Origin: Candidatus Saccharibacteria bacterium oral taxon 488
GTDB lineage: Bacteria; Patescibacteriota; Saccharimonadia; Saccharimonadales; Saccharimonadaceae
Direction of reading: 5' to 3'
Assembly: GCA_013100805.1 (NCBI GenBank)
Contig: CP040000.1
Location: 794,112 to 858,111, forward strand
DNA length: 64,000 bases
Made by a program: the position numbers and the translations under genes. Each line of letters starts with the position of its first letter. The stretch's first letter is position 1. This document shows, one piece after another, positions 34,217 to 42,657 of this stretch. The notes beneath the pieces were generated by a model. It was not told where the DNA came from, ran no database searches, and saw nothing but the letters and a program-made list of their open reading frames with translations.

Positions 34217-35624
34217 TTTTTACTTCAAATTGGTGTTGATCGGGCTGGACGTACTGGCGCTAGTTGGTGCGTTCACGGCGGCATACATCATGCGCGTATC
34301 ACTCGACACGCGGCCTTTCCATGTACAAATCGGGGCGCTGGAGTTTATCACGTCGATTGTACTGATGCTGCCGCTATGGGTTGTCTTGTTCTCGTTTTTT
34401 GGGCTATACGACCGTGAGCACTATATTCATCCGCTGCGCGAATTTTGGCGACTTGGTATGGCGGCGGTTTGCGGCATCATGATGATGATCTCCTTTAGCT
34501 TCTTTAGCAACACACCGCTCTTTCCGGCCAAGATGGTGGTGATTTATGCGCTGATCATCAGCTTTGTCATCTTGCTCATCCTGCGTAGCGCTGCCAATAT
34601 CGTGCGGCTGCATCTGCTGCGCAAAAACATCGGCATCAAGCGTGTGGCGCTGGTCGGCAATGCCGAATCGACGCGAACGCTGGCCGAGTTTATCAGCGCC
34701 CACCCGTCAACCGGCTTTCACCTCAGTGCTATTATTTCTAAAGACGGACTCATCCCGCCACGGCTCAAGGGTTTGCGGCGTTCGACATTGGCATCGGCCT
34801 TGACTCGCGATAAGATTGACGCCATTATTCAGACCGACACTGCTCGCAGCGAAGCGCACTATAACTTGGCGGAGCAGCACTATCTTGATTTTTATCAAGC
34901 GCCAGCCCTCGACGGTCTGATGACCGCACGGCATACAGTCGAGATTATCAATTCCGTGCCGCTGGCATACATTCACCCAACACCGCTAGCCACCGGCTAC
35001 GGACGCGTGGTCAAACGGTTGATGGATCTCATCGGTGCGACCATCGGCATTATCATTACCTCGCCGATTATGCTACTGGTGGCAATCGCCGTTAAGCTCG
35101 GCGACCCGCGCGGCCCCGTACTGATGCATGGACAGCAGCGGCGACGCTTAACCCAGTTTAATCGCCCGTTCAAGGTATATAAATTTCGCTCGCACTACGC
35201 CAAGTTTGACGGCAAAACTGACGAGGAGGTGTTCGCGATGATTGGCAAACCGGAGCTGATCGACGAATATCGGCAAAATGGTGATAGGCTCAACCACGAC
35301 TTTCGCGTCACACCAGTCGGTCGTTTCATTCGCCGGTTTAGCCTCGACGAACTGCCGCAGTTATTTAACGTTATCAAGGGCGATATTAGCCTCGTTGGGC
35401 CGCGGGCGCTGGTGCCGCACGAGCTGAGCAATTACGAGAAAAAGCACACGCTACTGACGGTCAAGTCTGGCCTGACTGGCCTAGCGGTTGTGTCGGGGCG
35501 GCGCAGTATCGGCTTTGAAGAGCGGCGGCGACTGGATCTTTATTATGTACAAAACTGGAGTTTATGGCTGGATATCACCATCCTCCTCAAGACCTGCCTG
35601 GTCATCTTTAAGAAGGAGTCTTGA
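34200..35624 (+). CDS. polyprenyl-phosphate glycosyl-1-phosphate transferase (WbaP/WcaJ type)
   Basis: About 474 residues from ATG 34200 ([15 protein letters not shown]). Four N-terminal membrane helices (to about 140), a CoA-binding-like cytosolic domain ([12 protein letters not shown]), a further membrane segment ([19 protein letters not shown]) and the bacterial sugar transferase domain with [28 protein letters not shown] and a final [12 protein letters not shown]. It loads the first sugar phosphate on undecaprenyl phosphate and so starts the surface glycan. It overlaps the ligase-like gene before it and the GT4 gene after it. Confidence 0.93.
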   Translation: MKKNSDFYFKLVLIGLDVLALVGAFTAAYIMRVSLDTRPFHVQIGALEFITSIVLMLPLWVVLFSFFGLYDREHYIHPLREFWRLGMAAVCGIMMMISFSFFSNTPLFPAKMVVIYALIISFVILLILRSAANIVRLHLLRKNIGIKRVALVGNAESTRTLAEFISAHPSTGFHLSAIISKDGLIPPRLKGLRRSTLASALTRDKIDAIIQTDTARSEAHYNLAEQHYLDFYQAPALDGLMTARHTVEIINSVPLAYIHPTPLATGYGRVVKRLMDLIGATIGIIITSPIMLLVAIAVKLGDPRGPVLMHGQQRRRLTQFNRPFKVYKFRSHYAKFDGKTDEEVFAMIGKPELIDEYRQNGDRLNHDFRVTPVGRFIRRFSLDELPQLFNVIKGDISLVGPRALVPHELSNYEKKHTLLTVKSGLTGLAVVSGRRSIGFEERRRLDLYYVQNWSLWLDITILLKTCLVIFKKES

Positions 35625-36769
35625 TGCGCACCCAGCCGACCATCGCGATCGTTCACGACTGGTTGTATGGCGGCGGTGCCGAGCAAGTTGTTCTGGCGCT
35701 ACACCGGCTCTATCCTGACGCCCCGATTTATACCTCGTATTGCTCCCGAAAGTGGCGAGAGAAGCTTGATAACAAGGTAGTGACCGGGTACTTACAGCAT
35801 TGGCCATTTGCCCAGCTCAGGCGACTACTGCCGGTACTCAGGCAGCGGTGGTTTGCGCGGTTGGATTTAGAGCAATTTGATATTATCATTTCCAGCTCTG
35901 GTAACGGCGAGGCCAAGTTTATCCGAACTACCCGCCTCGATCAACGACATATCTGTTATTGTCATACGCCGACGCATTTTTATTGGCGACACTACCAGGA
36001 ATACCTGCGTCGACCGAGCTTTCGGCCGCGGTGGCTGGCGCGACTGGGCTTGCGGCTGCTGGTCCGGCCCCTCCGGCGGCGTGATTATCAGGCGGCGCAG
36101 CGGGTTGATGTCTTTTTAGCTAATTCCACTGCCATTCAGGCCGATATCAAGCAGTTTTATGACCGAGACAGCATCGTCGTCTTTCCGCCGGTGCAAACAA
36201 CCAGCTTTATGGCGCTCGCAAAAACCAGGCCGCGCTCCGTCACGCTACCCGACCGACCGCGCTGCCTGGTGTGGGGGCGACTGGTGCCGATGAAGCGGCT
36301 AGACTTGGTGATCCGGGCCTGCCAGCAGCTTGGTTGGCCGCTCGACATCATGGGTGATGGGCCTGATCGCGAGCGGCTGGAGAAGCTGGCGGGTGACTCG
36401 ACGCGCTTTCTTGGCTACGTCAGTGACGAGGCCCGGGCTGCCGCCATCCAACAAGCCGACTTATTCCTATTTACCGCCCACGAAGATTTTGGCGTCGCAC
36501 CAGTTGAAGCCTTGGCTGCTGGGCTGCCGGTGGTAGCGTATCAGGCCGGTGGCGCACTGGACTATATCAACCCTGGTAAGAACGGCTGGTTTTTCGCTGA
36601 ACAAACGGCTGAAAGCTTAGTAGCAACGCTCCAGACACTGCCTGGTCAACAGATCTCGCCGCGGGCCATCGCCGCCTCCGCCAAACCATTTGCCGAACCT
36701 GCCTTTACACTCGCTATAAAGAAAATTGTAACCAACGAAAGGAGGGGTGCTCATGCGCATCGCCATTGA
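35624..36769 (+). CDS. GT4-family glycosyltransferase
   Basis: A 381-residue GT-B enzyme. The N-terminal domain begins TIAIVHDWLYGGGAEQV with the glycine-rich acceptor loop. The C-terminal domain has VWGRLVPMKRLDLVIRAC, GDGPDRERL and the EX7E nucleotide-sugar motif in EDFGVAPVEAL. ATG at 35624 overlaps the previous stop (TGATG) and follows AAGAAGGAG. It probably adds the second sugar of the repeat unit. Donor and acceptor cannot be read. Confidence 0.9.
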   Translation: MRTQPTIAIVHDWLYGGGAEQVVLALHRLYPDAPIYTSYCSRKWREKLDNKVVTGYLQHWPFAQLRRLLPVLRQRWFARLDLEQFDIIISSSGNGEAKFIRTTRLDQRHICYCHTPTHFYWRHYQEYLRRPSFRPRWLARLGLRLLVRPLRRRDYQAAQRVDVFLANSTAIQADIKQFYDRDSIVVFPPVQTTSFMALAKTRPRSVTLPDRPRCLVWGRLVPMKRLDLVIRACQQLGWPLDIMGDGPDRERLEKLAGDSTRFLGYVSDEARAAAIQQADLFLFTAHEDFGVAPVEALAAGLPVVAYQAGGALDYINPGKNGWFFAEQTAESLVATLQTLPGQQISPRAIAASAKPFAEPAFTLAIKKIVTNERRGAHAHRH

Positions 36770-37859
36770 TGCTCGTACGCTGCGAACGAGCACTGGCCGT
36801 TACGTCGAACGGCTGATTCATTATTTACAAAAAATCGACAACAAGAATGACTACATTATTTTGCTCAAGCCAAAGGATATGGACAGCTGGCAGGCCGATA
36901 ACCCGCGCTTTCAGAAAGTCGCCTGTCCATTTGCTGAATTTTCGTTTGCCGAGCAACGAGGTTTTAAGAAACAGCTGGAGGAGCTGCGCCCAGATCTCGT
37001 GCATTTTGCAATGGTTCAGCAGCCCGTGTGGTACCGGGCCAGCCCAGTCGTCACCACCATGCAAGACCTGACCACCGTTCGGTTCAACAACCCCGACAAG
37101 AACCCGATGGTCTTCTGGATAAAGCAGCAAATTTATAAATGGGTCAACAAAAAAGTTGCCCGAAAGTCAGCTCATATCATCACCATTTCTGACTTTGTCA
37201 AGCGTGACTTGGTGGATTTTACCGGAGTTAGTCCAGACAGGATTACCGTGACGCTTGAGTCCGCCGACGAGCTACCAAAGGGCAATGATCCGGTCAAGGA
37301 GCTGGTTGGAAAAAAGTTTATCATGTATGTTGGCCGACCGACACCGCATAAAAATTTGCGGCGGCTGATCGATGCATTTGTGCTACTACAGCAGAAGCAT
37401 CCTGAGTTGATACTGGCATTAGCGGGTAAAAAGGACGGTAACTACGCTCGCCATGAGGCGTATGTTACTGAACGCAGTATTACAAATGTCGTTTTCACTG
37501 GTTTTGTGTCGGACGAGCAACTGCGCTGGATGTACGAGCATACAGCTGTGTACTGCTTCCCGTCGCTAAGCGAAGGTTTTGGCCTACCGGGTCTCGAAGC
37601 CATGCTGCACGGCGCACCGGTCGCCTCGAGCACCGCCACTTGCCTGCCGGAAACGCATGGCGAGGCGGCTCACTACTTTGACCCATATAGCGTCGAGGAT
37701 ATGGCGCGGGCAATTGACGAGCTTCTGACTGACGAGAAACGACGCCGTGACCTCATCAAGAAGGGTAAACAGCACGTCAAAACCTTCTCGTGGCAGCGAA
37801 TGGCCGAGCAGACGCTGGCGGTGTATGAGCAGTATGGCCGCAAAGACACTGACTCATAG
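36753..37859 (+). CDS. GT4-family glycosyltransferase
   Basis: About 368 residues from ATG 36753, with AAAGGAGG eight bases upstream; GTG at 36747 is an alternative. The GT4 C-domain shows FIMYVGRPTPHKNLRRLIDAF and EX7E as EGFGLPGLEAM. The N-domain begins RIAIDARTLRTSTGRYVERL. Last gene of the ligase-sugar transferase-GT4-GT4 operon, whose four members overlap one another. Confidence 0.9.
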   Translation: MRIAIDARTLRTSTGRYVERLIHYLQKIDNKNDYIILLKPKDMDSWQADNPRFQKVACPFAEFSFAEQRGFKKQLEELRPDLVHFAMVQQPVWYRASPVVTTMQDLTTVRFNNPDKNPMVFWIKQQIYKWVNKKVARKSAHIITISDFVKRDLVDFTGVSPDRITVTLESADELPKGNDPVKELVGKKFIMYVGRPTPHKNLRRLIDAFVLLQQKHPELILALAGKKDGNYARHEAYVTERSITNVVFTGFVSDEQLRWMYEHTAVYCFPSLSEGFGLPGLEAMLHGAPVASSTATCLPETHGEAAHYFDPYSVEDMARAIDELLTDEKRRRDLIKKGKQHVKTFSWQRMAEQTLAVYEQYGRKDTDS

Positions 37860-37936
37860 AGGGTGATCCTGGCTCATCCACGCTTAGATACTACGCCTGT
37901 GACCATAACTTTTTAGGTCGTGGCTCGGCTGCCGGG

Positions 37937-38980
37937 CTATCTTTGCAACTGCTTTGCGATGTCACCACACTTGGCGGCCACATCTCGCCGTGCCACCAGC
38001 ACACCGTCTGGTGTGTTGACCACCACTACATTATCAAGGCCGATCACCGCCACCGGCTTGTCTGGCTGCTCATTACGAATATAGGTATTGGCGACGTCGA
38101 TGGTATGAATGTTGTCACCATATGCGTAATTACCCGCCTCATCCTTGGTAACCGCGTCGTGTAGATCCTTGAAATTACCGATGTCCATCCAGTCAAAGCT
38201 GGCTGATACCATAGCCAGCTGATGAGCTTTTTCGATCAGGGCGATGTCGATGACTTGATTATCTAGCGCCAGGTACGCGTGATTGTAAGCCTCGCTACCA
38301 AAGTCAGCAATTGACGCTAACGTCTGGTAATTTGACCACAGATCTGGAGCACTCCGCTGCATTTCATTCCTAAACACGTCAACTGAGCCAACAAAGTAGC
38401 CACAATTCCACAAATAATTTCCCGACTCGACATACTGCTTCGCCGTCTCGTAATCAGGCTTCTCTTTGAACGACTCTACATTATAGACGCCTGCACTAGC
38501 ATCAATCACTCCATCGCGCTGAATATAACCAAATCCAGTCGACGGAAAGGTCGGCTCAATGCCAATCAGCGTAATGCACTGCTGCTCGGTCGACACCCGG
38601 CCTGCCGTAGCAAACGAACGAGCAAACCCTTGGGTGTCGCGCACATTATGATCAGAATGAATGAAGGCAATCGGCTCAGTCTGGTCATGATGACGATTGA
38701 TATAATCCAGCGCAAACACGATACAGTGCGCTGTCCCCCGCCGTCCCGGCTCGATCAGAAAGGCCTCGTCCGGCAATTCCGGTAGCTGTGCCCGCAGCGC
38801 CCCGGCGTGGCTGGCCTCGGTCACCACGTAGATAGTATCACCGAGCTTTCTCGCCCGGTCATAGGCTTGTTGGACCATGGTGCGCTCACTAGTTAACGCC
38901 AAAAGTTGTTTTGGTTGAGTAGAGGTTGAGAGTGGCCAGAGACGCGTGCCTGAACCACCGGCAATAATTACAGCTATCAT
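37937..38980 (-). CDS. manC: mannose-1-phosphate guanylyltransferase
   Basis: A 347-residue nucleotidyltransferase that makes GDP-mannose from mannose-1-phosphate and GTP. The N-terminal IIAGGSGTRLWPLS...QPKQLLAL signature is complete, and the mid-domain FKEKPDYETAKQYVESG and NYLWNCGYF are typical of GMP enzymes. It has no C-terminal isomerase domain, so mannose-6-phosphate must come from elsewhere. It is monocistronic with a TATACT seven bases before the ATG, convergent with the GT4 operon. It suggests mannose in the surface glycan. Confidence 0.9.
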   Translation of the reverse strand: MIAVIIAGGSGTRLWPLSTSTQPKQLLALTSERTMVQQAYDRARKLGDTIYVVTEASHAGALRAQLPELPDEAFLIEPGRRGTAHCIVFALDYINRHHDQTEPIAFIHSDHNVRDTQGFARSFATAGRVSTEQQCITLIGIEPTFPSTGFGYIQRDGVIDASAGVYNVESFKEKPDYETAKQYVESGNYLWNCGYFVGSVDVFRNEMQRSAPDLWSNYQTLASIADFGSEAYNHAYLALDNQVIDIALIEKAHQLAMVSASFDWMDIGNFKDLHDAVTKDEAGNYAYGDNIHTIDVANTYIRNEQPDKPVAVIGLDNVVVVNTPDGVLVARRDVAAKCGDIAKQLQR

Positions 38981-38987
38981 ACTATAT

Positions 38988-38993
38988 AGTATA
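38988..38993 (-). promoter_or_regulatory. -10 element of manC, leaderless
   Basis: TATACT on the minus strand, seven bases before the ATG at 38980. Confidence 0.6.
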
Positions 38994-39054
38994 CCGAGTT
39001 AGGCACACAAACACCACCTATTCTTTGGCGAACTCCGTGTCCATCCAATAATAT

Positions 39055-40005
39055 TTATAAACTGAGGTACTGTGTATCCTTGTTGTTCTTATAGCCAAAG
39101 CCCCTAGCTTCGGCTTCTAGTGTGTTAAAGAATTCTTTTATTTCCTTATCCGTTGGCTGTTCTGACATCAGCGCAAGCCTCCCTAGCACCATATTGCGCA
39201 AGTCATAAGCTGGCTGTTTGACCTCAGGCCTTCTCAGCAAATAGTCAAGCTGGAGTGCAAACTGTTCATACCGCTTCCTATCGAAAGTAGGGTTGTCAGT
39301 TTCCTGCTCAACCTGCGATTCTGGATATATCAGGTCAACCTCAATTGCGCCAACACGCTCTCCATTAGCCCTTGCTGCTAGGGGATTATCATACATATAA
39401 ATCCAGTTATTCATCCCCGGTCTATCTGATGGGTATCTCAGCAGATGTTGTATTCCTTGACGACTATAACCTCGTGGACCAGCGAGCGCATCCGGCGGCA
39501 AACCTAGCGTACGTTCAAGCACCCAGCCAGCCAATTCTTCTGTACGCCGCTGGAATGGTGGCATTGATTCTTTCGAACGCTCCGTCCGTCCGATAATGAC
39601 AACTGAGTGGCCATCCCCTGAATTATCATCCTGTGAGTCACCATCCCCCAGCATCCTACTAATCTCTTCTGCAAAATCTGGCATACCCGTTTTCTCTGGC
39701 TCGGAGGTGATAATTTTATTTCCACCTTGATCTAGTACACACCTCGCACCAATCTGTCGCTGCTTGGGAATTCCTCCTTCTTCTGGTTTAACACATACTA
39801 CGGTAGCCCCAAGCTGACCGAGCCCCTTTGCAATACGCGGATCAGGCGACGCATCAACCACAACGCATGGCAGCTCATGGTCTTTGACACATCTCTTTAC
39901 AGTCATGCGTGCGAGGCCGTGACGGAGATCATTATAATTATACTTTGTTCCCGTCACCATAACAACTGGTGCTCCCTCTATAGGAGGGCTCTTAACTTTA
40001 CTCAT
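39055..40005 (-). CDS. GT-A-like protein of unknown activity
   Basis: A 316-residue protein. VVMVTGTKYNYNDLRHGLARMTVKRCVKDHELPCVVVDASPDPRI near the start, with GIPKQRQIGA and HSVVIIGRTERSK later, resembles the start of nucleotide-sugar binding GT-A folds, but no clean DXD motif is seen. I do not assign a family. It has its own promoter (TTGACA-16-TAAAAT) and lies between manC and two TIM-barrel genes, so it is probably part of glycan metabolism. Confidence 0.6.
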   Translation of the reverse strand: MSKVKSPPIEGAPVVMVTGTKYNYNDLRHGLARMTVKRCVKDHELPCVVVDASPDPRIAKGLGQLGATVVCVKPEEGGIPKQRQIGARCVLDQGGNKIITSEPEKTGMPDFAEEISRMLGDGDSQDDNSGDGHSVVIIGRTERSKESMPPFQRRTEELAGWVLERTLGLPPDALAGPRGYSRQGIQHLLRYPSDRPGMNNWIYMYDNPLAARANGERVGAIEVDLIYPESQVEQETDNPTFDRKRYEQFALQLDYLLRRPEVKQPAYDLRNMVLGRLALMSEQPTDKEIKEFFNTLEAEARGFGYKNNKDTQYLSL

Positions 40006-40011
40006 ACTATC

Positions 40012-40039
40012 ATTTTAACATATAAGTTTAATTTGTCAA
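40012..40039 (-). promoter_or_regulatory. promoter of the 40005 gene, leaderless
   Basis: TTGACA (40034-40039) and TAAAAT (40012-40017) on the minus strand, 16 bases apart; the -10 ends six bases before the ATG. This is one of the leaderless units with a clear -35. Confidence 0.7.
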
Positions 40040-40055
40040 TGACAGATCAGTCCTC

Positions 40056-40874
40056 TTACACTTCAAAAACGCTTTGCACAAACGATACTGCGTCCTCTAC
40101 ACGCTTCACGCTCTCTCCCTGTTCACCCGGACGCATTTCGATTGACACAACACCCTCATAGCCAATGGACTTTAGCGCATCAGCTGCAGCGCGATAGTCA
40201 ACATCGTCTCGATCATAAACTCGATCAAGCATCGGAGCGCTAACGTGAAAATGCTTCAAGATATCGCCATTGTTTCGTATCGATTCGCCAATATCATCGC
40301 CAGCCAGCGCCATACATGCCGTGTCAAGATGTAGGCCAATCCCCTCCGAGTTAATCGTACGAACCAGCCGTGCGCCTTCATCCGCCGTTGTCACGTAGTC
40401 ACAATTGTATTGGGGGGCGTTTGGTTCGATACAGAGCATGGTGTTATGCTCCTTGGCGACATCACCGAGCTCGGCAAAGAAACGGCTTGCGATACCGTCC
40501 GCCTCTTCTACTGACATCGCACCGCGCTGTCGATTCTTTGGTGAACCAAATACCAGCCGACCAGCACCCATATCCCCAGCTAACCGCAAAAAGTCAGCCA
40601 TATATTGCTGCATCTCGTTGCGAAGTTCGCTTGATTCAAACAGCTTTAGGTCAGGGCGCGCAAACAGCATCGACTGAAAGGCCACGATCTCAATGCCATA
40701 CCCCCTCCACCACTCGACATACTCGTTAATTTGCTCGGGAGTCGCCTTGGTCGGATCGTCCCAGCGCTTTGTCGGTGCAATCTCGACGTAGCGCACGCCA
40801 AGCTCCCGCAGCTTTGCGGCGACGTCCGCCTCTTCTTCATTTGTCCATGCGATATTCGATATAGCTAGTTTCAT
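40056..40874 (-). CDS. xylose isomerase-like TIM-barrel protein (paralog 1)
   Basis: A 272-residue AP-endonuclease-2/sugar-isomerase fold protein starting MKLAISNIAW. Metal-ligand regions visible: LCIEPNAPQYN (Glu), GLHLDTACM (Asp/His), HFHVSAPML and GVVSIEMRPG. Relatives are sugar-phosphate isomerases/epimerases or inosose-type enzymes. It shares its opening and overall plan with the next gene. Own leaderless -10. Substrate unknown; near manC and an epimerase it likely acts on an activated or free sugar. Confidence 0.82.
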   Translation of the reverse strand: MKLAISNIAWTNEEEADVAAKLRELGVRYVEIAPTKRWDDPTKATPEQINEYVEWWRGYGIEIVAFQSMLFARPDLKLFESSELRNEMQQYMADFLRLAGDMGAGRLVFGSPKNRQRGAMSVEEADGIASRFFAELGDVAKEHNTMLCIEPNAPQYNCDYVTTADEGARLVRTINSEGIGLHLDTACMALAGDDIGESIRNNGDILKHFHVSAPMLDRVYDRDDVDYRAAADALKSIGYEGVVSIEMRPGEQGESVKRVEDAVSFVQSVFEV

Positions 40875-40880
40875 ATGGTA

Positions 40881-40886
40881 ATTATA
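40881..40886 (-). promoter_or_regulatory. -10 element, leaderless
   Basis: TATAAT on the minus strand, six bases before the ATG at 40874. Confidence 0.6.
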
Positions 40887-40905
40887 CCACTATTTATCCT
40901 ATGGA

Positions 40906-41775
40906 CTATGCCGCGAGACCACATTGCTTTTTGAAGATTTCGATCTCCTCCTTAAGAACCTTTGGGTTCAAAGGACCTCTCATTTCGATTGATACCCAGC
41001 CATCATAATTAGCCCCTCTGAGGGCATCCATATAGCCTCCCTGGGGAACCTCCGGCGCAAGTGAAAGCCGCTTCAGCTCCGGAGCACTGGCATCAATACC
41101 GCGTACATTATCTCTATGGTTACGAATCAGTGAAGCCAAATCCTCTGGCATGTCCCCAGCACCATGCATCGCTGCCGTATCAGGATGAATTCCAAATCCC
41201 GGATGATTGATACGATCAGTCAGTTCCCTGGCCTGTTCTAAGCTTTCCACGAACTTGTTGCCATAGCCTGACAGCGGCTCGAGTGCTATCTGGGTATTGT
41301 TATCGTGGGCCGCAATAGCAACTCTGCCAAACAGTTCAGCCACTCTCTCCATAGCCTGCTTGTCACTAAGCTCCCCCGGGTTGCGTAACCCCGGTGAACC
41401 AAATGACATCGAGTCTGCACCGAGTGACCTAGCAAGGTCGGTTAGTCTCTTTAGGTGTTCTGTTAGATTTCTACCCTCTTCTTCGGTACCGAAAATCTTC
41501 GCGTTCTCTCCAATCCCGTATGTCAACGATTGCAGCCCAACAACCGCCAGACCGAGATCCCCGAGACGATTGCGATATTCTCCAGCTTTCCGCTTCAAAG
41601 TTTCGAGTCGATCCCCAGAGAGATTGGCAATTTCCGATACGCTTGGCCAAATTATCGTCGGCGCAATTACAAGCCCCTCAACACCACACTGCGACACACG
41701 CTTCAGCGCTTCTTGTTGATCTTCACCAAAAGCAATATTCGAGATAGCAAGCTTCATTGACTCTTTCGAACTCAT
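40906..41775 (-). CDS. xylose isomerase-like TIM-barrel protein (paralog 2)
   Basis: A 289-residue paralog of its downstream neighbour: MKLAISNIAFGED, IALEPLSGYGN (Glu), GIHPDTAAMHG (Asp/His) and GWVSIEMRGPLNP. The start at 41775 (MSSKES) is six bases after TATAAT; the internal ATG at 41757 would match the paralog's start but has no such signal. The two genes are separately promoted and about 30 bases apart, consistent with an old tandem duplication followed by divergence. Confidence 0.82.
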   Translation of the reverse strand: MSSKESMKLAISNIAFGEDQQEALKRVSQCGVEGLVIAPTIIWPSVSEIANLSGDRLETLKRKAGEYRNRLGDLGLAVVGLQSLTYGIGENAKIFGTEEEGRNLTEHLKRLTDLARSLGADSMSFGSPGLRNPGELSDKQAMERVAELFGRVAIAAHDNNTQIALEPLSGYGNKFVESLEQARELTDRINHPGFGIHPDTAAMHGAGDMPEDLASLIRNHRDNVRGIDASAPELKRLSLAPEVPQGGYMDALRGANYDGWVSIEMRGPLNPKVLKEEIEIFKKQCGLAA

Positions 41776-41781
41776 GACCGC

Positions 41782-41787
41782 ATTATA
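41782..41787 (-). promoter_or_regulatory. -10 element, leaderless
   Basis: TATAAT on the minus strand, six bases before the ATG at 41775. Confidence 0.6.
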
Positions 41788-41793
41788 CCATGA

Positions 41794-42555
41794 TTACTTA
41801 TTTTTTGCAACAAACTCCTTGATGCCAGCTAGCTCCTCTGCCTTTGTATATAGATAATTGCCCTCGCCGCCATACACCTCAGCGTATTTACTGTGCATAT
41901 CCCAGTAGGCCGGTGTTACTCCTTCTGGTGTGTTGGTAAACTCTATACCAAAGGCAACCTTGGCGACTTCCCGCGTGCTGACTGGCGGCGTCGCAAAATT
42001 AACCAGCGGCAGATTATTCTCTAGAGCAGTGGTGATATCGCGCCAAATATTGGCGAGATTATAGTACTGATACATGCCATCAGCATGGATTTTCTCAACC
42101 ATGTTATTGTTCATCAGATCATAAATAACGTTCTTCTTCAGCCCGTCACCAAATAACCCCGGCAGGCGAACAATTGTTGTGTCAAAGTTCTCACGACAGA
42201 ATTGCTCAAGGTAATACCTATTAACTCCGTATGGCAAAAGCCCTTCGGTTTCAATGGGCGTATCTTCGTTAGCACCATTTGGATTTTTATAAACACCGAC
42301 TGTTGAAATCAGGACGAGCTTCTTAATCTTTACCTTTTTGATATGTGAGATAAACCCTTCAATCTCCGCGCGGTCAACTTCTGGCTCCTGATTGATCCGC
42401 CACATTTCAGCACGGTTTGCCGCACTCACTACCAAGTCGTACTCTTGACCTTCAATGTCAGCTATATTTTTACTATTATAATAGTCGTCAAACTCATGTT
42501 GACTCTTTATATTTCCACCGACGAATCCGGTGTACCCAATTAAGGCAGTCTTCAT
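41794..42555 (-). CDS. NAD-dependent epimerase/dehydratase (SDR)
   Basis: A 253-residue extended SDR-like protein. The Rossmann motif is ALIGYTGFVGGN at 3-14. A STVGVYK-type strand precedes the YGVNRYYLEQF helix, where Tyr and Arg replace the common YXXXK, so catalysis may be altered. Family members change nucleotide sugars. AGGAGG lies eight bases before ATG 42555, so this gene, unlike its neighbours, uses a Shine-Dalgarno start. Confidence 0.8.
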   Translation of the reverse strand: MKTALIGYTGFVGGNIKSQHEFDDYYNSKNIADIEGQEYDLVVSAANRAEMWRINQEPEVDRAEIEGFISHIKKVKIKKLVLISTVGVYKNPNGANEDTPIETEGLLPYGVNRYYLEQFCRENFDTTIVRLPGLFGDGLKKNVIYDLMNNNMVEKIHADGMYQYYNLANIWRDITTALENNLPLVNFATPPVSTREVAKVAFGIEFTNTPEGVTPAYWDMHSKYAEVYGGEGNYLYTKAEELAGIKEFVAKNK

Positions 42556-42657
42556 AGTATATTCCTCCTGGCTACAATTATGTCAGATTTTATATAAAAC
42601 TCAACGATAGCCAGTATGGACATGCAACAATATCAATTATAGAATGGTTTAGGCACT

